IMG/VR virus record: IMGVR_UViG_3300036768_000204
Span: 1 to 23,416 of that record
DNA length: 23,416 nucleotides
Source of the DNA: a virus
Reading direction: 5' to 3' (one strand)
The notes below the pieces were generated by a model. It worked only from the letters and a program-made list of their open reading frames with translations. It was not told the origin of the DNA and searched no databases. The stretch's first letter is position 1. Each line of letters opens with the position of its first letter. Positions 6,984-12,744 of the stretch are shown here, in pieces. A program made the position numbers and the translations under genes.

Positions 6984-7509
6984 CTTTTCCGCCTAGGACT
7001 ACGTCCCTCACGTACTGCTGCAGCAGCCTCAGCCGCTCTTGGTCTTCTCGGCAGGATCCGTAGTTTTCGGCGACTGTTTCGGCAGCGTCTTTAACTGGGA
7101 CGGTGGCCGCATCAGATCCTGCGGCGGCGGAGGGATCTGGTTCACGACCAGTGGCTGCGGCGTCGTGCAGCACGCGCCAACCAGCAGGCAAGTCAGGAGT
7201 ATCGCTCGGTACATAGACTTCGACCCTTTCCCTGATAACCGAAGTAACAACTTTGATTTTCTCCGTCTCGACCGCTGCCGACTTTGCCAACTCCGCAACG
7301 GCTTCAGAGTTCCTCGCGTACAGGATCGCTTCTGTTCTTTTCGCCTCAGCTTCCGCTTCGATCCTGATCTTTTCGCGCGCGAGCCACGCGTTCCGCTCTT
7401 GCCAGATACCGAACGCCCTGCCGGCAATGAAAATCGACAACGCAACTGCGGCGTACGTCAGGATTCTCATCCATGCCGTAATGCCGAACGAAGGCAGAAA
7501 CGGAATCAT
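6958..7509 (-). CDS. Rz: Inner-membrane spanin (Rz-like)
   Basis: i-spanin that, with Rz1, fuses inner and outer membranes in the last step of Gram-negative lysis. 183 residues. One N-terminal transmembrane helix (about 12-33, LTYAAVALSIFIAGRAFG) is followed by a charged coiled coil rich in Ala, Glu and Lys (about 37-95). The C-terminal periplasmic part has a disordered Ala/Pro/Asp stretch and one Cys (GSCRED). Start overlaps the holin stop as ATGA. The embedded Rz1 frame confirms the assignment. Confidence 0.9.
   Translation of the reverse strand: MIPFLPSFGITAWMRILTYAAVALSIFIAGRAFGIWQERNAWLAREKIRIEAEAEAKRTEAILYARNSEAVAELAKSAAVETEKIKVVTSVIRERVEVYVPSDTPDLPAGWRVLHDAAATGREPDPSAAAGSDAATVPVKDAAETVAENYGSCREDQERLRLLQQYVRDVVLGGKDVGQPTND
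7029..7214 (-). CDS. Rz1: Outer-membrane lipoprotein spanin (Rz1-like), embedded in Rz
   Basis: 61 residues read in a different frame entirely within the Rz gene, as in lambda. It has a short signal ending in the lipobox LVGAC (Cys 15) and a Pro-rich mature part (NQIPPPPQDLMRPP), the signature of Rz1 o-spanins. Start ATG 7214 has AGGG about 8 bases upstream. Confidence 0.9.
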   Translation of the reverse strand: MYRAILLTCLLVGACCTTPQPLVVNQIPPPPQDLMRPPSQLKTLPKQSPKTTDPAEKTKSG

Positions 7510-7859
7510 CCGAAGATCGCCTTCTTGATCGCGGGGATCAAACCTTCGTCCGACGACGACACTTGATCAAGAATGTGGCGCGCGTAGCCCCACACTCCCC
7601 AAGCTACTGCGCCAACAAGTCCACCTGCAGGCAGCACAAGCTTGGTGGCCGGGATACCGAGGTAGTGCGAAGCAACCTCTGCAACAAGTTCGGCAAACAG
7701 GAACCCAGAACCGATTGAAACGATCCCGTACCGAAGGAGTTGCATCCGACTCTCAGGCGGCTTCGTCGCCGCCATCACCGCCGCACCGACCGCAGAGGCG
7801 GCGATTGCGACTCCCTTCGCCGTCAGACCGGGGTCGATGCCGCCGCTTGGTTCATTCAT
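7506..7859 (-). CDS. Holin
   Basis: 117 residues, located between endolysin and Rz. Three hydrophobic segments are visible: GVAIAASAVGAAVMAA, YGIVSIGSGFLFAELVAEVA and GGLVGAVAWGVWGYARHIL, with a short C-terminal tail. ATG 7859 is favoured because GAGGAG lies 9 bases upstream; ATG 7868, three codons earlier, abuts it and could give a dual-start pair (holin/antiholin) as in lambda S. Assignment rests on membrane topology and position in the lysis cassette. Confidence 0.8.
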   Translation of the reverse strand: MNEPSGGIDPGLTAKGVAIAASAVGAAVMAATKPPESRMQLLRYGIVSIGSGFLFAELVAEVASHYLGIPATKLVLPAGGLVGAVAWGVWGYARHILDQVSSSDEGLIPAIKKAIFG

Positions 7860-7873
7860 TTGTCCCATCTCCT

Positions 7874-8305
7874 CTATCCGCACCTTCCGAAAACCTGATC
7901 GCGCGCCTCTGCAATCGTGAGCCCGCCGGTGATCTGAATGTGGGCGTACTCCCTCATTTCGCGCCACCGTGCCGCCCATTCAAAACCGCGCGCCTCAGCA
8001 AGTTGGCCAATCGCTTCCCACAGCGCCCAGTCGTCACCAAGCGTACCCCACACAGGTTTCCCTGCGCGCACAGGCACAAAGTCGATGGCTCGGCGGTACT
8101 GGTGCCAGCTTTCCCAACCGCGCGCGTTCGTGACGATCCGACCGGGTTTCGTCCTGCCGATGGCGAACAACTCGTCCTGCTCCTCTGGCGACCTGTATGT
8201 GCATGTGATGATGACGTCGAGCTTGTTAGCAGCACAGTCGTCTAGCCACAGCTGCGCCGCATCTGCGACGTTAGGCAACAGGTCGTATATGCTCCTGCTA
8301 CTCAT
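7874..8305 (-). CDS. Endolysin, peptidase M15 (VanY/L-Ala-D-Glu peptidase type)
   Basis: Cleaves the peptide stem of peptidoglycan at lysis. 143 residues, a single catalytic domain with no signal peptide, so it needs the holin. Zinc ligands of the M15 family are visible: H68 and D75 in SWHQYRRAIDF and H122 in AHIQ. The substrate-side TYRSPEEQDELFAIGRT motif (36-52) is characteristic of the T5-type endolysins. It starts by overlapping the 31-residue membrane gene by 8 bases and lies 14 bases before the holin. Confidence 0.9.
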   Translation of the reverse strand: MSSRSIYDLLPNVADAAQLWLDDCAANKLDVIITCTYRSPEEQDELFAIGRTKPGRIVTNARGWESWHQYRRAIDFVPVRAGKPVWGTLGDDWALWEAIGQLAEARGFEWAARWREMREYAHIQITGGLTIAEARDQVFGRCG

Positions 8306-8393
8306 CGTCGCCCCCGTCAGATAAGAACGACCAAACCATCATCGCCGCGACAACAGCAACCAGCAGAATTGCAATCAGAGTTTCATTCGCCAT
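8298..8393 (-). CDS. 31-residue membrane peptide of the lysis cassette
   Basis: ATG 8393 with AGGA 7 bases upstream encodes MANETLIAILLVAVVAAMMV and then WSFLSDGGDDE. It has one hydrophobic helix and an acidic C-terminal tail. It overlaps the endolysin start by 8 bases. Size, single helix and place directly before the endolysin fit a pinholin, antiholin or lysis regulator. It lies between the tRNA and the endolysin. Confidence 0.6.
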   Translation of the reverse strand: MANETLIAILLVAVVAAMMVWSFLSDGGDDE

Positions 8394-8410
8394 AGCTTCA
8401 TCCTATCGGT

Positions 8411-8486
8411 TGGTTGCGGGGGTGGGATTCGAACCCACGGCCTGACGGTTATGAGCCGTCCGCTCTTACCACTGAGCTACCCCGCG
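8411..8486 (-). tRNA. tRNA-Met (CAT) with initiator-like C1-A72 mismatch
   Basis: 76-nt cloverleaf with encoded CCA. Stems: acceptor CGCGGGG/CCCCGCA, D arm GCTC/GAGC, anticodon stem GACGG/CCGTC with loop CTCATAA (CAT at 8453-8451), variable AGGCC, T arm GTGGG/CCCAC with TTCGAAT. Bases 1 and 72 are C and A and do not pair, and the acceptor is identical to that of bacterial initiator tRNA. The D stem has C11-G24, as in elongators, and only two of the three initiator G-C pairs of the anticodon stem remain. It could also be read as an Ile2 tRNA if the C34 is lysidinylated. The stop codon of the upstream membrane gene falls on bases 8-10. Confidence 0.95.
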
Positions 8487-8776
8487 ATAGGGCCCCGTGA
8501 CGTGGGGCGTCCGACCGTCTGCAGTCTGGCGAACGGGTTCGACGGTTCTTTGTGCGGCGTGGCCGCAGGCAGTACAAGATGGTTACTAATCCATCCGTTA
8601 CCGTCTTTGTCCCACGCAAATGCAACGTGGCAGCGTGGGTCGATGTCGCAAAACGTATGACGCTGGCTCAACTTCCAGCCGACCCATGCCCAGATATGGC
8701 AGCCCGCGAGCAACAGAACGAACAACCCAAGGATTACAGCTTCGATAATCAGGACCGCATCCAGAACGTCTTGCAC
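8477..8776 (-). CDS. Membrane protein, first gene of the late operon
   Basis: 99 residues with a GTG start and GGAG 8 bases upstream. A long hydrophobic helix (about 5-32, VLIIEAVILGLFVLLLAGCHIWAWV without interruption of charge) is followed by a soluble tail with two Cys and WISNHLVLP. It is the first gene after the late promoter-terminator pair, and its stop codon lies inside the tRNA. It could be an antiholin-like or superinfection protein; no family is recognised. Confidence 0.6.
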   Translation of the reverse strand: MQDVLDAVLIIEAVILGLFVLLLAGCHIWAWVGWKLSQRHTFCDIDPRCHVAFAWDKDGNGWISNHLVLPAATPHKEPSNPFARLQTVGRPTSRGPIAG

Positions 8777-8803
8777 GTTGTTGTCTCCGACCTAGCGGAC
8801 CAG

Positions 8804-8831
8804 AAAAACAAACGGCCCGAACACCGGGCCG
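8804..8831 (-). terminator. Intrinsic terminator in the late leader (tR'-like)
   Basis: On the minus strand, a perfect 7-bp stem CGGCCCG/CGGGCCG with a 5-base loop (8813-8831) is followed by TTTGTTTTT (8812-8804). It lies about 30 to 57 nt after the predicted late start and before the first late gene, so it would block late expression unless antiterminated. Confidence 0.8.
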
Positions 8832-8867
8832 CTACGAATCGTGAGGGCGCACTTCGCCCCGGGATTC

Positions 8868-8896
8868 AGACTACCACAGAAACGGAAAGTTCGCAA
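8868..8896 (-). promoter_or_regulatory. Candidate leftward late promoter (pR'-like)
   Basis: -35 TTGCGA (8896-8891) and -10 TAGTCT (8873-8868) are 17 bases apart on the minus strand. The start would be near 8861. The transcript begins with a GGGCG/CGCCC hairpin (8859-8845) and meets the terminator at 8831-8804. The hexamers are imperfect, as is common for promoters that need activation or pausing. Confidence 0.5.
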
Positions 8897-8942
8897 TACC
8901 GCGTTTTGGTGTCGCTTTTGTGCAACAAACGAATGTGAGTGG

Positions 8943-8972
8943 TTGACAACTGACATCTGACTTGTGCATAGT
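8943..8972 (+). promoter_or_regulatory. Rightward promoter with phased TGACA repeats
   Basis: -35 TTGACA (8943-8948) and -10 CATAGT (8967-8972) are 18 bases apart. TGACA at 8944, TGACA at 8951 and TGAC at 8958 repeat every 7 bases across the -35 and spacer, a likely operator. The leader contains a GCGCGGT/ACCGCGC hairpin (8986-9006). Confidence 0.6.
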
Positions 8973-8985
8973 GCGCCCATCAACA

Positions 8986-9006
8986 GCGCGGTGCTGTCAA
9001 CCGCGC
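8986..9006 (+). promoter_or_regulatory. Leader hairpin of the rightward operon
   Basis: Perfect 7-bp stem GCGCGGT/ACCGCGC with a 7-base loop, about 10 nt after the expected start. It has no T run, so it is more likely an RNA-stability or antitermination site than a terminator. Confidence 0.45.
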
Positions 9007-9035
9007 CTCGGTGACTCAGGGGTGAGGATGAAAGC

Positions 9036-9170
9036 ATGGAAGTCTTCGCAGCATTCGCAGTGATTGTCCTGCCAAACGGCAGGATCGCTGGAACAACACG
9101 CCCGGGCGGCGGCGTCGGACTGCCGGGTGGCAAACAATCGAGTAGCCATCAGAAAGGAGACGAGCCATGA
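9036..9170 (+). CDS. Nudix-like N-terminal remnant (44 residues)
   Basis: The 44-residue product reads MEVFAAFAVIVLPNGRIAG, then TTRPGGGVGLPGGKQ. This matches the start of Nudix hydrolases, where a hydrophobic strand, an NGR turn and an arginine precede the LPGGK of the Nudix box. The rest of the box (G-x5-E-x7-RE-x2-EE) is missing: translation continues for about ten polar residues and stops. So the catalytic glutamates are absent and hydrolase activity is not expected. The stop overlaps the next start as ATGA, so it may persist as a leader or coupling peptide. Confidence 0.5.
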   Translation: MEVFAAFAVIVLPNGRIAGTTRPGGGVGLPGGKQSSSHQKGDEP

Positions 9171-9373
9171 CCACCAAAACCAAATTTTTTCCACGGACCA
9201 GCGAGGTGAACGTGTGGGACGTATACGCCCAAAGCTGGACGGGCCGCGTCCCGGCGGTCCGGGTGGCCAGCAACTACAGGCTTCTGGCCACGCTCCCGTT
9301 CAAGGAGCGTGACCGCATCCGCCGAATGGCGGTTAATTCAAAAGCTTGCGGCGTCGACTGGTGGACCGCGTGA
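9167..9373 (+). CDS. Small protein of unknown function
   Basis: 68 residues with AAAGGAG 7 bases before ATG 9167. The start is polar (MTTKTKFFPRTSEVNVWDVY), and the C-terminal half is basic and helical (LPFKERDRIRRMAVNSKA) ending DWWTA. Basic composition could indicate nucleic-acid binding. It is the first full gene of the rightward operon. Unrecognised. Confidence 0.65.
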   Translation: MTTKTKFFPRTSEVNVWDVYAQSWTGRVPAVRVASNYRLLATLPFKERDRIRRMAVNSKACGVDWWTA

Positions 9374-9407
9374 TAGCGTGAACGCGGGATGTACGAGAGT
9401 CACGCTA
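9374..9407 (+). repeat. Inverted repeat between two small genes
   Basis: Perfect 8-bp arms TAGCGTGA and TCACGCTA with an 18-base loop, starting directly after the stop of the previous gene. A GCGTGA copy overlapping the stop codon offers an alternative pairing. It may influence translation of the next gene, which lacks a clear ribosome site. Confidence 0.45.
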
Positions 9408-9443
9408 CCTGCCATGATGGTCAGCAACTTGATGGTTGAGAAA

Positions 9444-9653
9444 ATGAAACAGTGCGAATATGTCTTCGACGAGATTCTCAAGGCTTGGGTTTCGCCACCC
9501 AAGCCGAAAAAAAAGTTTCGCGTCACCGTCTCGAACGGCGTGACCGAGTATGAGACGGTCAAGTGGTCTCATTCTGCAGTGGCTGCGGCTCGCGCTGCAG
9601 AACAAGAATTCGCATTCGAGCCGCTGTACGTTACCGTGAAGCTGGAGGGCTAG
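9444..9653 (+). CDS. Small protein of unknown function
   Basis: About 69 residues from ATG 9444; in-frame ATGs at 9414, 9417 and 9432 are alternatives and none has a strong ribosome site. The product begins MKQCEYVFDEILKAWV, then a basic linker PKPKKKFRVTV, and ends with an Ala-rich helix and a beta strand (LYVTVKLEG). Function unknown. The next gene begins one base after its stop. Confidence 0.6.
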   Translation: MKQCEYVFDEILKAWVSPPKPKKKFRVTVSNGVTEYETVKWSHSAVAAARAAEQEFAFEPLYVTVKLEG

Positions 9654-9654
9654 G

Positions 9655-9993
9655 ATGATCAAGATCAATTTTGGGCTCGTCACCAACAAGGGTGGCGACG
9701 TCTACCCGCACGAAGTCATCGAGACGATGACCAATATGGGACTTCACCCGGCTGGCATCTGCTTCGCAGAGTCGGACACGGAGCCGACTCTCATCTGCGA
9801 GATCAGCCGTGAACCGTCGCCAGAGGAGGCGGCGGCGTTGTGCGAACGGTTTTCCCAAGACTGCTTCGCGGTGTACGACAACGTCGCGAAGAAGGGGGCC
9901 CTGCTCGGGCCGAAGGCTGCCGAGTGGGGAGACTTCAACCCGCAGTATTTCTTGGTCAACTGCATGGGCCTGCGGTTGTCGCAGGTCGCCTAA
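9655..9993 (+). CDS. Hypothetical protein
   Basis: 112 residues from ATG 9655, one base after the previous stop, with AGG close by. The sequence suggests a small alpha/beta domain: MIKINFGLVTNKGG, a helix HEVIETMTNMG, a strand PTLICEIS, and an acidic helix PSPEEAAALCERFSQD. It has no recognised motif. It stands directly before the DUF932 gene and shares its operon. Confidence 0.7.
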   Translation: MIKINFGLVTNKGGDVYPHEVIETMTNMGLHPAGICFAESDTEPTLICEISREPSPEEAAALCERFSQDCFAVYDNVAKKGALLGPKAAEWGDFNPQYFLVNCMGLRLSQVA

Positions 9994-10006
9994 AAAGGGG
10001 GGAACA

Positions 10007-10984
10007 GTGTCACACGATCTGGACTTCACTGCTGGCCGACCGGCCATCGCATTCGCCGGTGCCGCACCGTGGCACCGGTTCGGGGCGCAGATTGATTCCG
10101 ATTCGCCAATCGAAGTCTGGCGCGACAAGGCCGGACTCGCTTGGTCGGCGCTCAGTTCTGAGGTCGCTTACGGGCCTGTAAGCGGCGGCAACATGAGGGT
10201 CGTACCGAACCGGGTGGCGCTCTACCGGAGCGACACTGGCGGCTTCCTCTCCATCGTTTCGGACGACTACAAGGTCGTCCAGCCCCACCAGATTCTGCAG
10301 TTCATGCGGGACATGGTCCACCGCGCCGGGTTCCGCATGGAGGTCGCCGGGGCCATGCTCGGTGGCCGCAAGATTTGGGCGCTCGCCCGAGTTAACGATG
10401 GAGCGCCAGTTATCGGGCATGATATCGTGCGCCCGTATATCCTCGCCGCCACGTCGTACGACGGCACGATGGCGTCGACGTTCAGGTTCACTTCTGTGCG
10501 GGTCGTGTGCAACAACACGCTCCGCATGGCGGTGTCGGAGGCGTCGAAAACTGGCGGCGCAGTCGTCGACTGCGTCAAGGTCAACCACTACGAGCACCTA
10601 GATATCGACGAGGTGCGCCGCAAGCTCGGCATCGTGCACGACGCGTGGGATCGGTTCCTAATCAACGCGCGCCTGCTTGCAGAGTCCAAGGTTGACCGGT
10701 CGTTCGCCAAGGACTTCCTCGCCAAGATTCTGCCGCACCCGAACAACAAGCCCATCGAGGAGACGCGGTCGTTCAAGAAGATCCTCGCCCTCTTCGACGG
10801 TGATGAGCCGATGGCCACGTTGCCTGAGGCGAAAGGCACCGCGTGGGGTCTGCTTAACTCCGTCACTTGGTACGTCGACCACGTCATGGGTCGGAACGAT
10901 ACGCGCCTCGACTCCGCATGGTTCGGCAGGGGTGACGAGATCAAGTCGCGCGCCGCCGATGCTCTTGTTGAGGCGGTTTCCTGA
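10007..10984 (+). CDS. DUF932 family protein (phage/plasmid-like, TIGR03299 type)
   Basis: 325 residues with a GTG start preceded by AAGGGGGG. The N-terminus APWHRFGAQIDS is the family signature (PWHG-G), followed by the YKVVQP motif, a Gly-rich loop (AGAMLGGRKIWALARV), and the TSYDGTMASTFRFTSVRVVCNNTLRMA block, all typical of DUF932. The family occurs on phages and plasmids and its biochemical role is not settled; it often sits in early or accessory regions with anti-restriction or replication genes. Length and motif order look intact. Confidence 0.88.
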   Translation: MSHDLDFTAGRPAIAFAGAAPWHRFGAQIDSDSPIEVWRDKAGLAWSALSSEVAYGPVSGGNMRVVPNRVALYRSDTGGFLSIVSDDYKVVQPHQILQFMRDMVHRAGFRMEVAGAMLGGRKIWALARVNDGAPVIGHDIVRPYILAATSYDGTMASTFRFTSVRVVCNNTLRMAVSEASKTGGAVVDCVKVNHYEHLDIDEVRRKLGIVHDAWDRFLINARLLAESKVDRSFAKDFLAKILPHPNNKPIEETRSFKKILALFDGDEPMATLPEAKGTAWGLLNSVTWYVDHVMGRNDTRLDSAWFGRGDEIKSRAADALVEAVS

Positions 10985-11031
10985 ACCAACGGGCCGGGGA
11001 AACCCGGCCCCATTCAGAAGGGAGACTAGTA

Positions 11032-11241
11032 ATGAAGTTCTACGTTGTCAGTCACCTTGGAAAGGACGTCGACTGCAAACTGCGAAAGTCCGAGGCAATC
11101 GAGGTCGCCAAGAGTATTGGGGAGGATTACGTCTCGGTTCAGGAGATGGACATCCCAGTGACCGCCGAGTCGATCAGGCGAATCCTCGGTGACGTCGGCG
11201 GCTACGCCAAGAAGGTCAAGACCGTGTACTCCATCCACTAG
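11032..11241 (+). CDS. Small protein of unknown function
   Basis: 69 residues with AAGGGAG 8 bases upstream. The pattern (MKFYVVSHLGKDVDC, helix SEAIEVAKSIG, YVSVQEMDIPV, helix ESIRRILGDVG) suggests a beta-alpha-beta-alpha fold. It lies between DUF932 and a Cys-containing gene in the same operon. No family is recognised. Confidence 0.7.
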   Translation: MKFYVVSHLGKDVDCKLRKSEAIEVAKSIGEDYVSVQEMDIPVTAESIRRILGDVGGYAKKVKTVYSIH

Positions 11242-11250
11242 GAGGTCACC

Positions 11251-11433
11251 ATGAAACGCGTCTGCAGGTGTCCTGCTTACAGGTTCCCGCACCGCCCTCT
11301 CGGTGGCGCGTGCGAGATGCGTACCGAGGATGACGACTGGATCGAGTACCAGCGCGAGATCCTCGAGGACGTGTACGCTGCCGAGTCGCGCGAAGTTCGG
11401 TCGATGCAGTACCGTATCGCGTCGGCAGCATGA
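11251..11433 (+). CDS. Small protein with N-terminal Cys residues
   Basis: 60 residues; ATG 11251 follows a consensus AGGAGG at 6-base spacing. The N-terminus holds CRCPAYRFPHRPLGGAC, three Cys and one His that could bind zinc. The remainder is an acidic helix (DDDWIEYQREILEDVYAAES). Function unknown. Confidence 0.65.
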   Translation: MKRVCRCPAYRFPHRPLGGACEMRTEDDDWIEYQREILEDVYAAESREVRSMQYRIASAA

Positions 11434-11467
11434 AACCAAACCAACCGGCTGAATGAAAGGAGAAGCA

Positions 11468-11782
11468 ATGCGTGACATCGAAACCATCACCGATAGTAAC
11501 CGGAAAGCTTCGGCAATCTACGCCGCCAAGAACAGGTCGCCGATGCCCGTCTGGCAGGACGACCTGTCGAGTGCCCGTGTCGTGAAGTCGCTTGTGAAGG
11601 CTATCCCGTACGTCGACAAGCCAGAGGGGTTCAGCCTTGTCGGCGTGATCTCGACGAACGACGACGTCGAGGCGGCACTCGTATCGAACGGCGGAGGTCG
11701 GTACTACGGGCGCATCGCGCCAGATGCAATCGGAGTGTACGTCAAGGAGGGCGTCGTCCCCGTGTTCCCGACCCGCCTCTAG
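11468..11782 (+). CDS. Hypothetical protein, last gene of the rightward operon
   Basis: 104 residues from ATG 11468 (AAAGGAG, 6-base spacing), preferred to an upstream in-frame ATG at 11453 that lies within the ribosome site. Mixed alpha/beta: an N-terminal helix, a Trp-containing loop (MPVWQDD), and two strand regions (FSLVGVISTND, GVYVKEGVVPVFP). Its stop overlaps the stop of the convergent gene by 4 bases. Confidence 0.7.
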   Translation: MRDIETITDSNRKASAIYAAKNRSPMPVWQDDLSSARVVKSLVKAIPYVDKPEGFSLVGVISTNDDVEAALVSNGGGRYYGRIAPDAIGVYVKEGVVPVFPTRL

Positions 11783-12213
11783 ACGTCCACACCACGCCGC
11801 CTTAGTGGCGGCGAGATGTTTCGGAGGGCGCTCCTAAGGAGCGCCTTCACTTTTTCGCGCGGCATCTTGCTGAATGGCCCGCGCTTCCATACAGGCGAAC
11901 CTACTTCGTTCGCGTACACGGCCCACAGGACCGCCTTCTCAAGGTCGTCACGCAGGTCTTCTATCGCACCGTCGAAAGCGTCTACCCAATGCTCCCGCTC
12001 CCTGCGGTCGTGGATCTCGTCGGGAGTCTCCCACTGGACGCTTGACGACGCGTCCCTGCATGTAGAGTCTGCGTCAGGGTACCACTTGACACCACGGTAC
12101 CCGATCTGGTGCGCCCCCCATACCCTCGCGACCGAGTCGACTTGCGCCAGAGGGTCGTTGTAGGCGATGGCTAGGTATTTCTGCGCGTCGTCGGCGTCCT
12201 TTATCCTATCCAT
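11779..12213 (-). CDS. Hypothetical protein at the position of lambda Q
   Basis: About 144 residues, last gene of the dnaB-ninB operon. ATG 12213 is used; TTG 12219 and GTG 12216 are closer to the AGGTGGGG ribosome site. The chain is mainly helical and charged, with a central RREREHWVDAFDGAIEDLRDD helix region and a basic C-terminus (KVKALLRSALRNISPPLRRRG). In lambda, Q follows the nin genes and antiterminates the late promoter; here the late promoter-terminator pair supports the presence of such a factor. No Q family motif is seen, so function is inference. The last 25 codons overlap a plus-strand terminator. Confidence 0.65.
   Translation of the reverse strand: MDRIKDADDAQKYLAIAYNDPLAQVDSVARVWGAHQIGYRGVKWYPDADSTCRDASSSVQWETPDEIHDRREREHWVDAFDGAIEDLRDDLEKAVLWAVYANEVGSPVWKRGPFSKMPREKVKALLRSALRNISPPLRRRGVDV
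11797..11815. repeat. Inverted repeat in the convergent junction
   Basis: Perfect 7-bp arms CGCCGCC/GGCGGCG with loop TTAGT. No T run follows on either strand. It lies inside the last codons of the leftward gene and just before the rightward terminator, and may add to it. Confidence 0.5.
11827..11855 (+). terminator. Intrinsic terminator of the rightward 9036-11782 operon
   Basis: 8-bp stem GGCGCTCC/GGAGCGCC with loop TAA, followed by TTCACTTTTT on the plus strand. The structure lies within the coding region of the convergent gene (its C-terminal LLRSALR codons). Confidence 0.85.
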
Positions 12214-12460
12214 CACCAACGCCCCACCTGAAACCAGACTCCTCCTCTAGGATAGCATCAAGCTCCTCTAGGGTCGCGTTCGCGTTCTCCCTCCACCGCT
12301 TGATCCTGCTGACCGCCGACGTCTCAAGCGACGCTGACGCGACCTCGACCGTCGTGAACCTGTACCCGCACAGCTTGCACTCCCTCCTGCGCCTGCGGCC
12401 ACCGACGATGTCACGAGAGTCGACTACCGAAGTTTCGCTGTCGCACTTCAGGCAACGCAC
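12206..12460 (-). CDS. NrdR-like zinc-ribbon protein without ATP-cone
   Basis: 84 residues from GTG 12460, with AGGTGG upstream; a longer TTG start at 12502 is less likely because the shorter product begins MRCLKC, exactly as NrdR does. Residues 3-36 contain C3-x2-C6, VVDSRDI, an RRRRREC run and C28-x2-C31 followed by YRFTT, all hallmarks of the NrdR zinc ribbon. NrdR represses ribonucleotide reductase genes through an ATP-cone, but here the cone is replaced by about 45 residues of charged helix. The protein could bind NrdR boxes without nucleotide sensing, or another target. It overlaps the following gene by 8 bases. Confidence 0.78.
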   Translation of the reverse strand: MRCLKCDSETSVVDSRDIVGGRRRRRECKLCGYRFTTVEVASASLETSAVSRIKRWRENANATLEELDAILEEESGFRWGVGDG

Positions 12461-12468
12461 AAGCCCAC

Positions 12469-12744
12469 CTACGCGATCACCATCAGACCCTTCTTTACCC
12501 AACGCTCAACCTGCTTCGGGTAGAGCGCATTGAACCAAGCCCTCTTCTCCTCGCGCGACATCTTCGACCCTTGGTCGTACTCACGGTGGCACGATGCACA
12601 CAGGTCAAGGGCCCAATAGTCTGGTGCCTTGATCCCCATGCCCTTCCCCTCGTTCCTGTGTGCAAGAACGACCGTTCCATCGCGCGCTCCACACGAGATG
12701 CAGCTTTCGTCCTCAGCAGCAAACTTCAGTGACGGGTACCTCAT
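12469..12744 (-). CDS. YbcO-like HNH-type nuclease (DUF1364)
   Basis: 91 residues. C15-x2-C18, H29 in VLAHRNEGKGMG, and C49-x2-C52-H53 in LCASCHREYD fit the YbcO/DUF1364 family, small putative nucleases of the lambdoid nin region. Metal-binding residues are all present. Start overlaps the ninB stop as ATGA. In this context it probably processes DNA junctions with NinB, but its substrate is not known. Confidence 0.82.
   Translation of the reverse strand: MRYPSLKFAAEDESCISCGARDGTVVLAHRNEGKGMGIKAPDYWALDLCASCHREYDQGSKMSREEKRAWFNALYPKQVERWVKKGLMVIA

Noticed and set aside
8792-9273. Overlapping minus-strand open frames in the 8.8-9.2 kb control region
   Set aside because: They run across the promoter and terminator elements, lack ribosome sites and oppose better-supported plus-strand genes.
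10010-10597. 195-codon minus-strand open frame opposite DUF932
   Set aside because: Shadow of a family-matched gene on the other strand.
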